Shown piece by piece: positions 29,219 through 40,965 of a DNA stretch of 64,000 nucleotides. Origin of the DNA: Cyprinodon diabolis (Eukaryota; Chordata; Actinopteri; Cyprinodontiformes; Cyprinodontidae); the NCBI GenBank assembly GCA_030533445.1, contig CM060068.1, forward strand, positions 37,813,510 to 37,877,509. Reading direction: 5' to 3'. Both the position numbers and the translations under genes were made by a program. Positions within the stretch are counted from its first letter, which is position 1; every line of letters starts with the position of its first letter. The notes under the pieces were generated by a model. The model was not told the origin of the DNA and searched no databases. It saw nothing but the letters and a program-made list of their open reading frames with translations.

Positions 29219-29977
29219 CAGTGGTGTCAAAAGTACACACAATTAAGTAGAAGTATAGATACTGCAGTTTAAAAACACTGGTAAAAGTTGAAGTATCAAC
29301 TTGACCTCTTTACTCAAGTAAAAGGGAAAAAGTATGTGCTTCAAAAACTACTTAAAGTATAAAAGTATAAAGTAACCTTTAAAAAAAACAGCCAGATGCC
29401 ACTATATGAATTGAAAGCTCAATTTTTCAACTATTTGGAAAAATTCTTTGAGATAGGGCCAAGGATGAGGGAGGTCTTGTTGGTCTCGGTCTCCATCTAC
29501 TGATACGCTCTCGCCTGTGTCCGACCTTTCAGACATTTCAATATCTTTTTCTGAATCCGACATTGTAGCATGACATAGACAATTCACGTTTGGAGTTTGA
29601 AGAACACCTGCTTGCTTCTGATGATTTCCTTTGGCGTCAGCACAAATTTGACGAATAGCTAACCAACGAATGTTTGCATTATATGACTCATCAATTACAC
29701 TAGTTTTCACTAGATGTGGATGGCGCCAATGATCTGCATTGGATGGCGCACATGACGTGAAATCAGTATTTATAAACATTGAACCAAAGCCAAGAGTAAC
29801 GAGTAATGTTTGTTTTAAAAATGAAAGGAATAGAAAATACAGATACTTGTGTGAAAATGTAATGAGTAGAGGTCAGAAGTAGGAAGAAAAATAAGTAATT
29901 GAGTAAAGTATAGATACCTAAAAAGTGTACTTAAATACAGTAACAAAGTATTTGTACTTCGTTACTTGACACCTGTA
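29219..29977 (-). mobile_element. hAT deletion derivative
   Basis: Flanked by the 8-bp direct repeat GAGAGGAA (29211-29218 and 29978-29985), the hallmark of hAT integration. The ends CAGTGGTGTCAA and TTGACACCTGTA are imperfect inverted repeats. The interior carries the first part of a transposase on the minus strand. Confidence 0.85.
29402..29779 (-). pseudogene. hAT transposase N-terminal fragment
   Basis: The C-terminal part of this 125-codon frame (LPHPWPYLKEFFQIVEKLSF) resembles the segment at the start of the BED-type zinc finger in fish hAT transposases. The zinc ligands, catalytic core and dimerisation region are missing. It is likely a remnant retained between the element ends after internal deletion. 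Confidence 0.55.
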
Positions 29978-30289
29978 GAGAGGAATAATAAGAATCCTGG
30001 TTTGCGCAGTGAGCAATTTGCCCACAACGACAGACTGAATCTCAAACATGTTAGATTTCCTCAAGACCTTACGATACTGATTGCCCTTCGTTGTCCCCTG
30101 TACACTACACGATGCACAATTAGGCAGAAAGTCGGCCCGATCGCAAAATTCTCGCACGACTGGAGAATCGGCCCAAAAAGGGCAAAAAAATCGTACAGTG
30201 AATGCCCGGCTTTAGGAAAAGCCGTTAGTTTTGCAGTTTGAAGACGCTTTTTTTTTTTTTTGCTCTCTCCATGCAGCAGGAAACACATA

Positions 30290-31901
30290 CAGGTGCTGGT
30301 CATAAAATTAGAATATCATGAAAAAGTAGATTGATTTCAGTAATTCCATTTAAAAAGTGAAACTTGTATATTATATTCATACATTACATACAAACTCATA
30401 TATTTCAGATGTTTATTTTGTTTAATTTTGATGATTACAAATGACAACAAATGAAAATCTCAAATTCATCATATCAGAAAATTAGAATATTACTGAAGAC
30501 CAATAAAAACAAAGGATTTATAGAAATGTTGGCCAATTGAAAAGTATGAACATGAAAAGTATGAGCATGTACAGCACTCAGTATTTAGTTGGGCCTCCTT
30601 TGGCCTGTATTACTGCAGCAATGCGGCGTGGCATGGAGTCGATCAGTCTGTGGCACTGCTCAGGTGTTATGATAGCCCAGGTTGCTCTAATAGTGGCTTT
30701 TAGCTCTTCTGAATTGTTGGGTCTGGTGTATTGCATCTTCTTCTTCACAATACCCCATAGATTTTCTATGGGGTTAAGGTCAGGAGAGTTTGCTGGCCAA
30801 TTAAGAACAGGGATACCATGGTCCTTCAACCAGGTACTGGTAGCTTTGGCACTGTGTGCAGGTGCCAAGTCCTGTTGGAAAATGAAATCTGCATCTCCAA
30901 AAAGTTGGTCAGCTGCAGGAAGCATGAAGTGCTCTAAAACTTCCTGGTATGTGGCTGCGTTGACCCTGGACCTCAGAAAACACAATGGACCAACACCAGC
31001 AGATGACATGGCACCCCAAACCATCACTGACTGTGGAAACTTTACACTGGACTTCAAGCAACGTGGATGAAGTGCCTCTCTTCTTTTCCTCCAGACTCTG
31101 GGACCTTGATTTCCAAAGGAAATGCAAAATTTACTTTCATCAGAGAACATGACTTTGAACCACTCACCAGCAGTCCAGTCCTGTTTCTCTTTAGCCCAGG
31201 CAAGACGCTTCTGACGCTGTCTGTGGTTCAAGAGTGGCTTGACACAAGGAATGCGACAGCAGAAACCCATGTCTTTCATACGTCTGTGTGTGGTGGTTCT
31301 TGAAGCACTCACTCCAGCTGCAGTCCACTCTTTGTGAATCTCCCCCACATTTTTGAATGGGTTTTGTTTCACAATCCTCTCAAGGGTGCGGTTATCTCTC
31401 TTGCTTGTACACTTTTTTCGACCACATCTTTTCCTTCCCTTCGCCTCTCTATTAATGTGCTTGGACACTGAGCTCTGTGAACAGCCAGCCTCTTTAGCGA
31501 TGACCTTTTGTGTCTTGCCCTCCTTGTGCAAGGTGTCGATGGTCGTCTTTTGGACAACTGTCAAGTCAGCAGTCTTCCCCATGATTGTGTAGCCTATAGA
31601 ACTAGACTGAAAGACCATTTAAAGGCTTTTGCAGGTGGTTTGAGTTAATTAGCTGATTAGAGTGTGGCACCAGGGGCCATCAATTTTGAACCTTTTCACA
31701 ATATTCTAATTTTCTGATATGATGAATTTGAGATTTTCATTTGTTGTCATTTGTAATCATCAAAATTAAACAAAATAAACATCTGAAATATATGAGTTTG
31801 TATGTAATGTATGAATATAATATACAAGTTTCACTTTTTAAATGGAATTACTGAAATCAATCTACTTTTTCATGATATTCTAATTTTATGACCAGCACCT
31901 G
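30290..31901 (-). mobile_element. Tc1/mariner element C with long inverted repeats
   Basis: 1,612 bp with 202-bp terminal inverted repeats (30290-30491 and 31700-31901, starting CAGGTGCTGGTCATAAAATT) in which I find no mismatch. TA flanks both ends (30288-30289 and 31902-31903). ATTAGAATAT occurs near both the outer and inner ends of each repeat, the IR/DR arrangement known from Sleeping Beauty-like elements. It encodes an intact transposase. Confidence 0.97.
30578..31582 (-). CDS. Tc1 transposase, DD34E, intact
   Basis: 334 residues from the ATG at 31582 (MGKTADLTVVQKTTIDTLHK), preferred over an in-frame ATG 12 codons upstream because related proteins start MGK. The N-terminal helix-turn-helix (VIAKEAGCSQSSVSKHI) is followed by a basic GRKK linker. 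The catalytic residues are Asp in FSDESKF, Asp in FQQDLAPAH and Glu in DLNPIENLW, with 34 residues between the last two. It ends KGGPTKY. No stop or shift is seen. With identical inverted repeats around it, this is the best candidate for a recently autonomous DNA transposon in the window. Confidence 0.96.
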   Translation of the reverse strand: MGKTADLTVVQKTTIDTLHKEGKTQKVIAKEAGCSQSSVSKHINREAKGRKRCGRKKCTSKRDNRTLERIVKQNPFKNVGEIHKEWTAAGVSASRTTTHRRMKDMGFCCRIPCVKPLLNHRQRQKRLAWAKEKQDWTAGEWFKVMFSDESKFCISFGNQGPRVWRKRREALHPRCLKSSVKFPQSVMVWGAMSSAGVGPLCFLRSRVNAATYQEVLEHFMLPAADQLFGDADFIFQQDLAPAHSAKATSTWLKDHGIPVLNWPANSPDLNPIENLWGIVKKKMQYTRPNNSEELKATIRATWAIITPEQCHRLIDSMPRRIAAVIQAKGGPTKY

Positions 31902-31903
31902 TA

Positions 31904-34900
31904 CAGCAAATTTTCATATTCAGTGACAATTGGCTACATGTTGACCATATCTAGGTACAGTAGACTACCATCAGGAGGATGAAGGTGGTTTTTCAGCTTT
32001 AAACAAAGCTTTAAGATGGCAAATTAGAAAACATTTCTTCAGAAATCCTTAGCAAGTACAGTATTTCTCCTGTATAGCAACTTCTGAGCAGAATATAGAA
32101 ATTTAAACGAAATCATGTTAGGTTATCCTCTCAGTCTGAAAATCAATACAAATTGGGATACAGATCATTTTAGGTTTTAGATCTATAAATCTGTAAAGTG
32201 TGGTTTAAGTGAAAAAATCAGACTAAAAGCCTCACCTCTTTCATCCAACCCTCTGCTGCTCCTCTGCTGCAAGCCTATCATCATCTAGGACTATGGAGGG
32301 AAGGACGTACCTATCCTAATTCAACTGCTTCATAATAACATAACCAAATTTCTTGTTCAATAAAACTCTACCTGTTGATTGTCGACGGTGTGACTTTTTT
32401 AGGTTGAATTTTCCTTCATTCTTTGATACAAAAACTGTAAAATATTCCTTTTACAAAATGCTTATGGTTTATGTTGAAATGAGCTTCCTCAGACTTTTAG
32501 AAGGGGGGAAAAACTCTGCTTTTACTAGAGATGCTGCTTCTCCTCGCTGACCGTAGTCCGGCGTGGTGGTTTTAGCAATTGATCAGGATGCCTCACAGGC
32601 AATGGCGTAAATATCGATAAGCAGAGACAGTAGTTGCTTACGGGCCCACAACCTCTTAGGGGCCCCATCACTGACAATTGGTGAGCCCCCTACGCAGTAG
32701 TAGACTAAGACGTCTTTTTGCAGATGTAATAGTGCAAAAAACTCCCAAACACACCTGATACTGAAGTGACCAAGTACACCGGACAGTATTTATACCGCCA
32801 CACATTCCAGATTTCAACATGATGGTGAGCCTTTTAAACACCACACCAATAGCAAAGCAGACAGTGGTACTTTTAATTACTTTGTTAATAACTGAGTATA
32901 GTTCATTAGACGGATGGTAAAAAATACACTCAAATAATATGTTTCAAACCACAATAAAGATCTTAAAAGAACAATGTATTTGAGTATTTTATTTTTTACA
33001 CTATGACTTGGAATTATGGGTAACCCAGAGCATAGATTAAAACCATAACCGTTACGTACAATGTGTTAGCGACAATGGATACCAAAAAAGAGGTACTTAA
33101 GCTGATTCCAGAAAAGAAAAAGGAAAGTAGAGCTGCTGGAACAACGGAAAAATCTTCGTAAAATAAATATGTTCTTTCAAAGAACCGAAGAGGGAGAGGT
33201 GGACGTTGCTGCTACAGTGACTAAAGATTGAAACCAGGAGATGAATGGAGAACGTGGCTGAGAAGGGGAACTTTAAAGCTCAAGGCAGCCCCAAGACTTG
33301 TTGTGCTAACAACACGGATGCCCGCAAGTCGGATAAATTGTCTCGGATTTTAGAATATGTGAAAGCGTGTAAAATAATTATTGCATCATGTGCAGATTAG
33401 AACTACTTCAATTGCGCAGGCAGAACAAGAGAATGCGGAGTGTGGGGAGGAGGTTGCTTGTCAAACCTATGCATATCTGTCCAAAGCGATTCTTTGTTCA
33501 AAGAACGTTCCAGGCGACTGGTTGTCAAGAGAGCTCGTTGTTGGATTAGTCAGAAAAATAAGCCAATAAGTTTGGCAGGGGTTGGATAAGCATCCCCCTG
33601 AAATGAGTTATTGGAACTTGACATGTCTGTAAAATGTGATGGTGCTCTGTCACCAGTGGTTCAAGGTTCCATTCAAGGTGTGCAGTCACTATTTTTCCGT
33701 GTGTTAAGTGTGATCATATACTGAGGATTGCATAATTGCATCTTCTTGGCCGATTTATGGAACTGTCATGTTAGTTTAGCCCTAACCCTTACATTAGCAA
33801 CCCTATCCTGAACCTTTATCACTTGTTGTACTTCATATGCGGCCCAGCCAGATAATGTTGCTTAGGGGCCTATTGTTGTGTCGTTAAGTCATCGCTCACA
33901 GGTGTCATGATATCAGGACTTTAGAGTAATAGAGTAAGAGTAGGATAAATATGTTTATTTTCTAACAAGAGTTAGTTCCTCGGTAAAATTCTTTTATGTT
34001 GACCTGAATGCAGCTTACCATTGTGATCCCTCACAGCATTGGGGTGTGGTTCATAAGCGCCAGGCTCTCTGGCTCTTGGTGACTTTGTAAAGAAAAGGAA
34101 AAGTTGTGTCCACCATCTTCCAGTTTTAATGGTCAGATCACAAACTGCACATTGCTGGAGCTGATGGAGAAGCTATATCGACAAGCGAAAGGAAAGTGAG
34201 AACAAAATTAACTGTTTTATCTCATACTTCGATGTCACTTGATAGTGAGTCAAAAGAAAAAGAAGCCTCAAAATGATCATTTGGCAAACGTAGCACTTAG
34301 ACTGCTCAACTACACGGCATTACTTCGTTCCCCAGACAGAACAGGGGATAGACCATTTCAGAGCATCTGTGGAACCAGCGGGTGAGTGAGTATGCACAGT
34401 GGAAACAGCATAAACTATGCTGAATGCAGAAGTAAAACCTCAATGCTGATTTCATAAAACAGATAATCACTTATTCTGCAAGAAATTAGATGATTAGCAG
34501 AGGGATTTAACCTGAGCTACAGTTAAAACTTGATAGAAACAATAGGAGCTCACTCTGGAAACATTCTTACTCTTGTTCTCCTACTAATCATTTCAAATTC
34601 ACTTGCTTTAATAAAATAATACTTATAATTAAATTACTTTTGCAGTGTTCTAGTAAGAAAAGGTTACTTTGAGATACTTTTTCCTTAAAATGTAAATTTT
34701 CTAATCTTGTTTTACACCTAAATCTATATCACTATCACACCTAAGCTGCTAACAAAGTTGTATACATTATAAAACAAGATAATTACATGTTAAAGTTAAA
34801 AAGATGCCATATTTGAGTTGAGGGATTCTTCTTTTAAGCATCACAGGCTTATTATTCAATATACAGTATAAGCTGGAGTTTTATGTCTTGCTTTAAGATT

Positions 34901-34973
34901 TTTTTTTATCTTGTAAAATGTTTGTATTTCTAGAAATTTAGTAAAGCTCATTTTTACTTGCTCAAGTGATAGA
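31904..34973. other. Non-coding DNA, possible decayed hAT sequence
   Basis: No intact gene. Around 32640-32690 and 33840-33880 GGGCCC/GGGGCC-rich segments near TTGCTTA occur in a setting reminiscent of old hAT ends. Bases 33075-33240 give broken Lys/Glu-rich peptide such as LLEQRKNLRKINMFFQR, possibly from a transposase N-terminus. This is weak. Confidence 0.3.
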
Positions 34974-35143
<170 letters not shown>

Positions 35144-36939
35144 ATTTTATCAACAATAAGTCTTACTAAGTGCAGTTATCTTACAGCACTGGAAGATTAT
35201 TGAACATGTTTTGGAGTAAAACCTATCAAAACAAGATCAAAAAGACTTTTTAGATAGATCTAAGATCTTGGATAGATGGACACCTTTTTGCGGTTTAAAA
35301 AGTTTTTTCCCTTAAGAGTAGCAAAAACTATTGGAAAATTGATAACTAACAACAGCCATTTTCAAAGAAACCACCACTTTGAACAAGGAAGATAAATAAT
35401 CCCTATTAAAATGTAAATTATTCTTGTATTTGGTAGGGAAATACCACACTGCCAAACAAAGAAAAGCTACTGTCATTCAGGGTGAATTGTTTGACAGCCC
35501 TGTGTGGGCAGGGTGAGGAAAGCTGTTTGGAGAGCAAAACTCCCTTTTTTACATCTTCCCCTCATGGTTTTACTTACTCTGGAAAAACAGCCAAGGCCTG
35601 GTCTGGATTTTATTAAAAGGCACCTACATGTGTGTGTGGTTGAGTGTGCATGTCGTAATGAGAGTGGATGTTGCATCTTGGTTACACAGCACCCAGAAAT
35701 AAACCAGGATCTGAACCAAAACTGCACAGTGAAACGTATCTTTTTTTTTTTTACCCATTTCTGGTCACAAATAACCCCCCTTAGTTAAAGAACACACATG
35801 CACACTATATGTCATTGCACACAAACCCAGTAATCACATCCTAATCACACAAATCTAGCGTCACAAACTATTGACTTACTTACCGACTCCTCTTCCGGTC
35901 TTCCTCTCAGGGGAAATATTTTCAGTCAGGTTAAAAGGTTAGGAGGTGCTCCTGAATGAAGTGATTGTTTTTTTTGTTTTTTGTTTTTCTTGTTGTTTTT
36001 TTTTCTGAGCATCCAGTCATGTGACCTGTCAAAACATAATGGTGTAGAAATATGCAGTGGAGTGCTGAATGTAGATAGGACGTTTGGCCTGATGCCCCGA
36101 AACACAGCTGGGTGAAAACCTAATAACCTCTCGCTCTAAGGTAAATGTACTGAAACTTTAAACATACGCCACACTTTTGGCAATAAAGGTTAAGTTATTG
36201 AGAATTTAAATGTCCTTTTAAAAGTATTGTTAAAAAATTCATGCTTAAAACATCTTGACCCCTTTCCCACGACAATGCTTAACCGCCAACAGTATTGATA
36301 ATCGACAGCAAGCTAATGAAAATACTGTATCGCCAAAATTAGAAAACTCCATACAGCAATAAGTGAATGGGTCTTTGTATGCATACTTTTTTCTAATAAT
36401 TAAAAAGGTGGGTCTTAAAAATGTAACAACTGCATAAATAAAAGGTAGCTTTGAAAAGACTTTAAAAGGAAGTTTACATTTTCAGTATTGCATGGTTCTA
36501 CATTTTAAGATAAATTTCTATTTTTGTGAAATGAACAAAACCCAAATATCTATTTAAAAGAAAAACATAATGTATCTTCATTTTTCACCCTGCAAATTTT
36601 GGGAACAAATCTTTTTCAGGAGCTAAAACGTTTGTGTTTTTAGAATCAGGAATGTCTTGCAGCTTCTTGCCAAATCACAGGGAGCTCTTTATTTAATCTC
36701 ACTGACTTTTAAATGAATGAACTGAAAGAAAGTTAATACATTCTTTTAGTATCAGCTCACTAGTAAAAATAAAGTACATATTCACAGGTGAAATTAAACT
36801 AAGATTTATAAACATACTGTGTGGGTGGAAAAAACTGCTTAAAGTTGAAGCAGATGATAAAATTTCTCAATTAGATCATCAATCCAAGAGTCTGTGCATC
36901 TCACACCGTGGCCAAGAAACAACAATGGTATAGCAATAA
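35144..36939. other. Non-coding DNA, no gene recognised
   Basis: AT-rich, with T-rich tracts near 35740 and 35965-36005. The overlapping frames at 35473-35788 resemble nothing I know. Confidence 0.5.
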
Positions 36940-37300
36940 CTTACAAAACCATCCATCTATTTTCCATCCTGCTTTATTCCAGCTGGGGTAACAAGCAGTG
37001 CTGGTGCCTATCTCCAGCTGTCTACGGGCGAGAGGCGGGTTACACCCTGGACAGGTCGCCAGTCCATCGCAGGGTAATGCAGAGAGAAACAGGACAAACA
37101 TTCATGCACACACTCACACCTAAGGAGAATTTAAAGGAAGCCAATTAACCTAACAGTCATGTTTTTGGACTGTGGGAGGAAGCTGGAGTAACCTGAGAGA
37201 ACCCATGCATGCACAGGGAGAACATGCAAACTCCACGCAGAATCAAACCCAGAACCTTCTTGCAGCAGCACTTCTACTACCCACTGCATCCCTGTGCAGC
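36940..37300 (-). repeat. Interspersed retroposon-like repeat common in teleosts
   Basis: Read on the minus strand it runs from a GCAAGAAGGTTCTGGGTTTG block through GTTTGCATGTTCTCCC and GCGATGGACTGGCGACCTGT to an ATGGATGG-type tail. I recognise this as a very abundant dispersed fish repeat, probably a SINE or the 3' part of a non-LTR element. The family name is not certain. Confidence 0.7.
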
Positions 37301-39963
37301 CTACATTACAAACAAACTAAAATATGATTTTATCCTGCAGATGATCGCCCTGATAATGTTTAACTATGGCCAGATTAAGATGTTTCTCCCCTTGCAGATA
37401 GGACCGGGAAATGTCTGACTTGGAATGTGCTTACTGTAGGAGAAGGGACCTTCATGCAGCTTGAAAACATCAGTGCAGCGAGTGGTGAATGTGAGCCTAC
37501 AGAATTGACAAAGACTCCTGGATAGGTGTTAAAATGTCTTCAGAAAAACTAAGCCAAACTAAGTCCATAGCTAATCAAAGAACTGCTAAAGCTTTGTAAG
37601 TTTTAAATGAATCTTCTCTGCTTGGAATGTAGCAGACCTTTAGGGACTGAAAAGTCCATATCTTGTATGTGAGCTCTCTCTTGTCTCAGTACATAAGTAA
37701 AAGGTTTTCAAATGAATAAGATAACATATTTATACAATTGAATAATGCTGACTCAGAAGACAGCTGGGAGGTGATTGACAATCACACAAGAAAAGACTGA
37801 GAACCAGCAGTGAGATTGAAATTAAATCAGAGGCAAGTCTGATCCTCTTACCAGTTTCAAATGATTATTTTTGCTTTCAGAAACTTTAACTTCAAGCTGT
37901 TTTTTTTTTCTGTCTTTCTGCCCAAACTAATCTGGCATATCCATAAAAATTAAGATCAAGCCACTTTGATGGTGATCTTCCTGGCAGGACCTACTTTACA
38001 TGTTAAAAACTGCACTTTGACCTTAGGTGAGAATTTTTAAAATGTATATTATGTATAAAGCTTTATGTTTGAGTTGCAGGAAACTACAGAAGCAAAGGCC
38101 CTTATAATAATATATACAAGTTAGATCTATTGCATTTCTTCCTCTAATTTTAAAGAATTGAGATTACTTCATGCAAACAAATTAACAATAAAAACTAAAA
38201 CAAATCCAACCAAACTACACTAGATTTCATAACATTGAGTAGATTTTAAACACTATCTTTATTATTTAAAAGTAGGTGCTTCCTTTAAAAAAGTGAAATC
38301 CAAGCTTTCAGCTTCAACAACAGCAACATTTCTGAAAAAAGATGCTGAGATAACAAGATCGGTATCAGTCGGAAAGGTGGCTGTTGGTCCTGAATTAGAC
38401 CCAAACAGCACGGTGTTAATGCTTCACCCTCTGCTGCATTTCCCACACACCTGCATATACAAATAGGTCTAACAGCCCATGCAGGGCCTTAAAGATGAAT
38501 TAAAAGATATAAAGAATCAATGGTCTTGGTGGCAAAAGAAACTTTTCCTTTCAGCTGCCGTATGAGTCACTGTTTTATTTCATGCACCCCTTTTTGTGTT
38601 TATGAGTAATAATTTCCCAGGAAAAGCATTCAAGCTGGTAAACGTTTGCAACAGATAATGACACAAGTTCAGCTGTCATTATGTTATTTCACCTGCTTAC
38701 AGGGAGAAGGCATTCAGCAGTGGTTTGTTGAGACGTTCTAAGCCTTCCTTTGTAAGTTAAAACATTGTGACCGGTGCTGCCCTTTAGATGCAAAGTCCTC
38801 AACATAAGGGTGATTTAAAGGGCAATGCTTTCATTTCTGGCACTAAGAAACAAATTATGAAATACAGCTATTTACTGCGGTACCTGAAATGTTGATGTTT
38901 GGACGCAACATTTTTGCCTCAAATTGCTACATTACACTGAGGACATAAAGTCAATATTCTTTGAACCGGGCTTCTTCATACATGTTACTGATTTTCCTTT
39001 AGAAATGTATTCATTTTCTTATGGGTCAAGTTAGTCATTCCAAATTTATATTATTATCTGACTAGTTTAACTGTAAACTTCAATCAATTGTGATGCATAA
39101 TCTTTTTCCATGCAAAGTGACTAACTGTTGCAAGTTAACACGGCTGAATTTCAATGCTACAGCAAACACTGGGATGTAAAGTTCTGTAATGGGATGGATA
39201 AAATAAGGGGTAATGATTTGTTGAAGGCAACTGCACAGAAAAACTAATGGACATGTCGTTGTGTTTCCTGGCAAGAGTCCCTAAGAGAACAAATGATAAT
39301 GTACACTCCCACACACATTTAAAAACAGATGTGAGCTTTCAGAGAATCCATTAAAGCCTTTGTTGCCATAGCAGAGTGCCTGCTACCTAGGAAGAGAAAA
39401 AGTTTTATCACTTAATGAGCCTGGATCTAAAATTAGACCCAAGCTATCCTGTTATCTTCTTCCCTCACTTTCAGGTTTCTGAGCAGTTCTCTGTGTTTGA
39501 AAAAAGTCTTTGGTATATGATTTACCAACTTTGTTAAACTACCCTTAAATATTTGAGACTCTCACAGAGTACTCAACAACCTGTAGTTTTTGATTCTGAT
39601 TTTACATTTGTTCCAGTGTTAGCGCTTGTTAATTTAGTAAACAGGGGATCTCAGCAGATCACATTTGTTTGTTTCAACAGATATCTCATGTATAACGGCT
39701 CATGAAAACTTTGAGGCAGTAGTTCAGTGTGGTATCATCTAAATTTAAACCAGTGAAACACAGTGCAAATAAAACTCTGATAATGATAATCTTACTGTCT
39801 TTACTCTGTAGGTTCAGTCCAGTAAGACCTTACAGCATCATCAACAAAGCGTGCATTGCACAAGTTAAAAACGTTTGACCTCCATGGCTTAAAGATTTAA
39901 CAAAGAATACAATGCATGTGTGTCGCAGTTAATGCAAAATAGCCCCCGCCTCTTCCGCTTACA
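37301..39963. other. Non-coding DNA, no gene recognised
   Basis: Only short, unsupported open frames. A dispersed repeat (39806-39887) resembling 1751-1833 lies near the right end. Confidence 0.5.
39806..39887 (+). repeat. Dispersed repeat, copy 2
   Basis: Partner of 1751-1833, with shared blocks GCATCATCAAC and ACCTCCATGG. Confidence 0.6.
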
Positions 39964-39971
39964 GTCTGATG

Positions 39972-40957
39972 TAGGGCTGGGCGATAATTCAATAACGATA
40001 TATATCGATCGATAGACGTGTGGCGCAATAGAAAAAAAGAGTGTCGACAAAAGTTCGATAAGAAACGCAGTTTTCCTTCCTTTTCATTGTAGCCTATAAT
40101 GTAGGTTTATCCTAGTCACTACTTCCTCCCAACCAATCGCAATCGCTGACCCAGGCACACCGTCACAAAGCGCCGCCCTCTCAAACCACAACACAGAGCA
40201 CATGAAGATGTCGCAGCAAGGAGAGGCGGAGGAAATTGTTCCAAAGAAGGGTTTTTGTAGTTTGGCAGTATTTCGGTCATGGCAAGTCGGACACAAAACA
40301 AACTACAGTCATCTGTAAAAATTTGTAGGGAACCAGTGAAAACGAAGTCTGATAACACAACCAACTTGTTTTATCATCTCAGCTGCTCACACCCGCCGCA
40401 GTACAAGCTGTGTAGGCCCCGGCGCGGCTCTGCATCATCCTCCGAGGAATATTCGGGGATTTCTGCCAAATCAAAGCAGGCGTCGCAGGCTAAATTGGGC
40501 TTCCTGGTTTGTGATAAATACAAGAAAGCGTCCAAGCGGCACATGGACATTACTAATGCTGTAACATGCTTCATAGCAAAGGATACGCTGCCGTTGTCTG
40601 CTGTTGAAAAACCTGGGTTCAAAAAGCGGCTCGCCACTCTGGATCCACGAATATGAAGTTCCAGACCGAAAGTTTTTCTCAAACACAGCGCTGTCGATAT
40701 TTAATAACATAACTCAGGTCTCTTAAGTTATTTTTCTTTAAAACAATTCTGTTACGGTTAAAAAGGTTGGTTAAATAAATATTTAATTGGAAGTCTGTGT
40801 TTGTGTTCTTTATTAAAATTAAATCATTTAGCAATATAAAATGTCCAGGCAGAGCTGCACATAAAATATGGTTTCAAATCTTTTCAATAATTATCGATAT
40901 CGATCAATATGCATTTTTTTTTATCGATAAGCTTTTTTTCTATATCGCCCAGCCCTA
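39972..40957 (+). mobile_element. hAT deletion derivative (ZBED-like family)
   Basis: The ends TAGGGCTGGGCGATA and TATCGCCCAGCCCTA are inverted repeats. The flanks GTCTGATG (39964-39971) and CTCTGATG (40958-40965) are an 8-bp duplication with one mismatch. At 986 bp it is far shorter than an autonomous hAT. Confidence 0.88.
40279..40656 (+). pseudogene. ZBED-like hAT transposase fragment
   Basis: A 125-codon frame from ATG 40279. NTTNLFYHLSCSHPPQY resembles the histidine end of a BED zinc finger, and DITNAVTCFIAKDTLPLSAV with EKPGFKKRLATLDPRI matches the segment before the catalytic core of ZBED-type hAT transposases. The first BED cysteines are not evident and the whole catalytic core is absent, so it cannot transpose. 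It might still bind DNA if expressed. Confidence 0.75.
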
Positions 40958-40965
40958 CTCTGATG

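Larger units (their letters stand above)
28342..30211. mobile_element. PIF/Harbinger-like non-autonomous element with nested insertions
   Basis: Ends AGCCGGGCATACACTGTACG and the inverted form CGTACAGTGAATGCCCGGCT are flanked by TTA on both sides (28339-28341 and 30212-30214), the 3-bp duplication typical of PIF/Harbinger. The 1.87-kb body has no matching transposase. It contains a hAT derivative (29219-29977) and a probable smaller inverted-repeat element (28504-29012). Confidence 0.75.
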
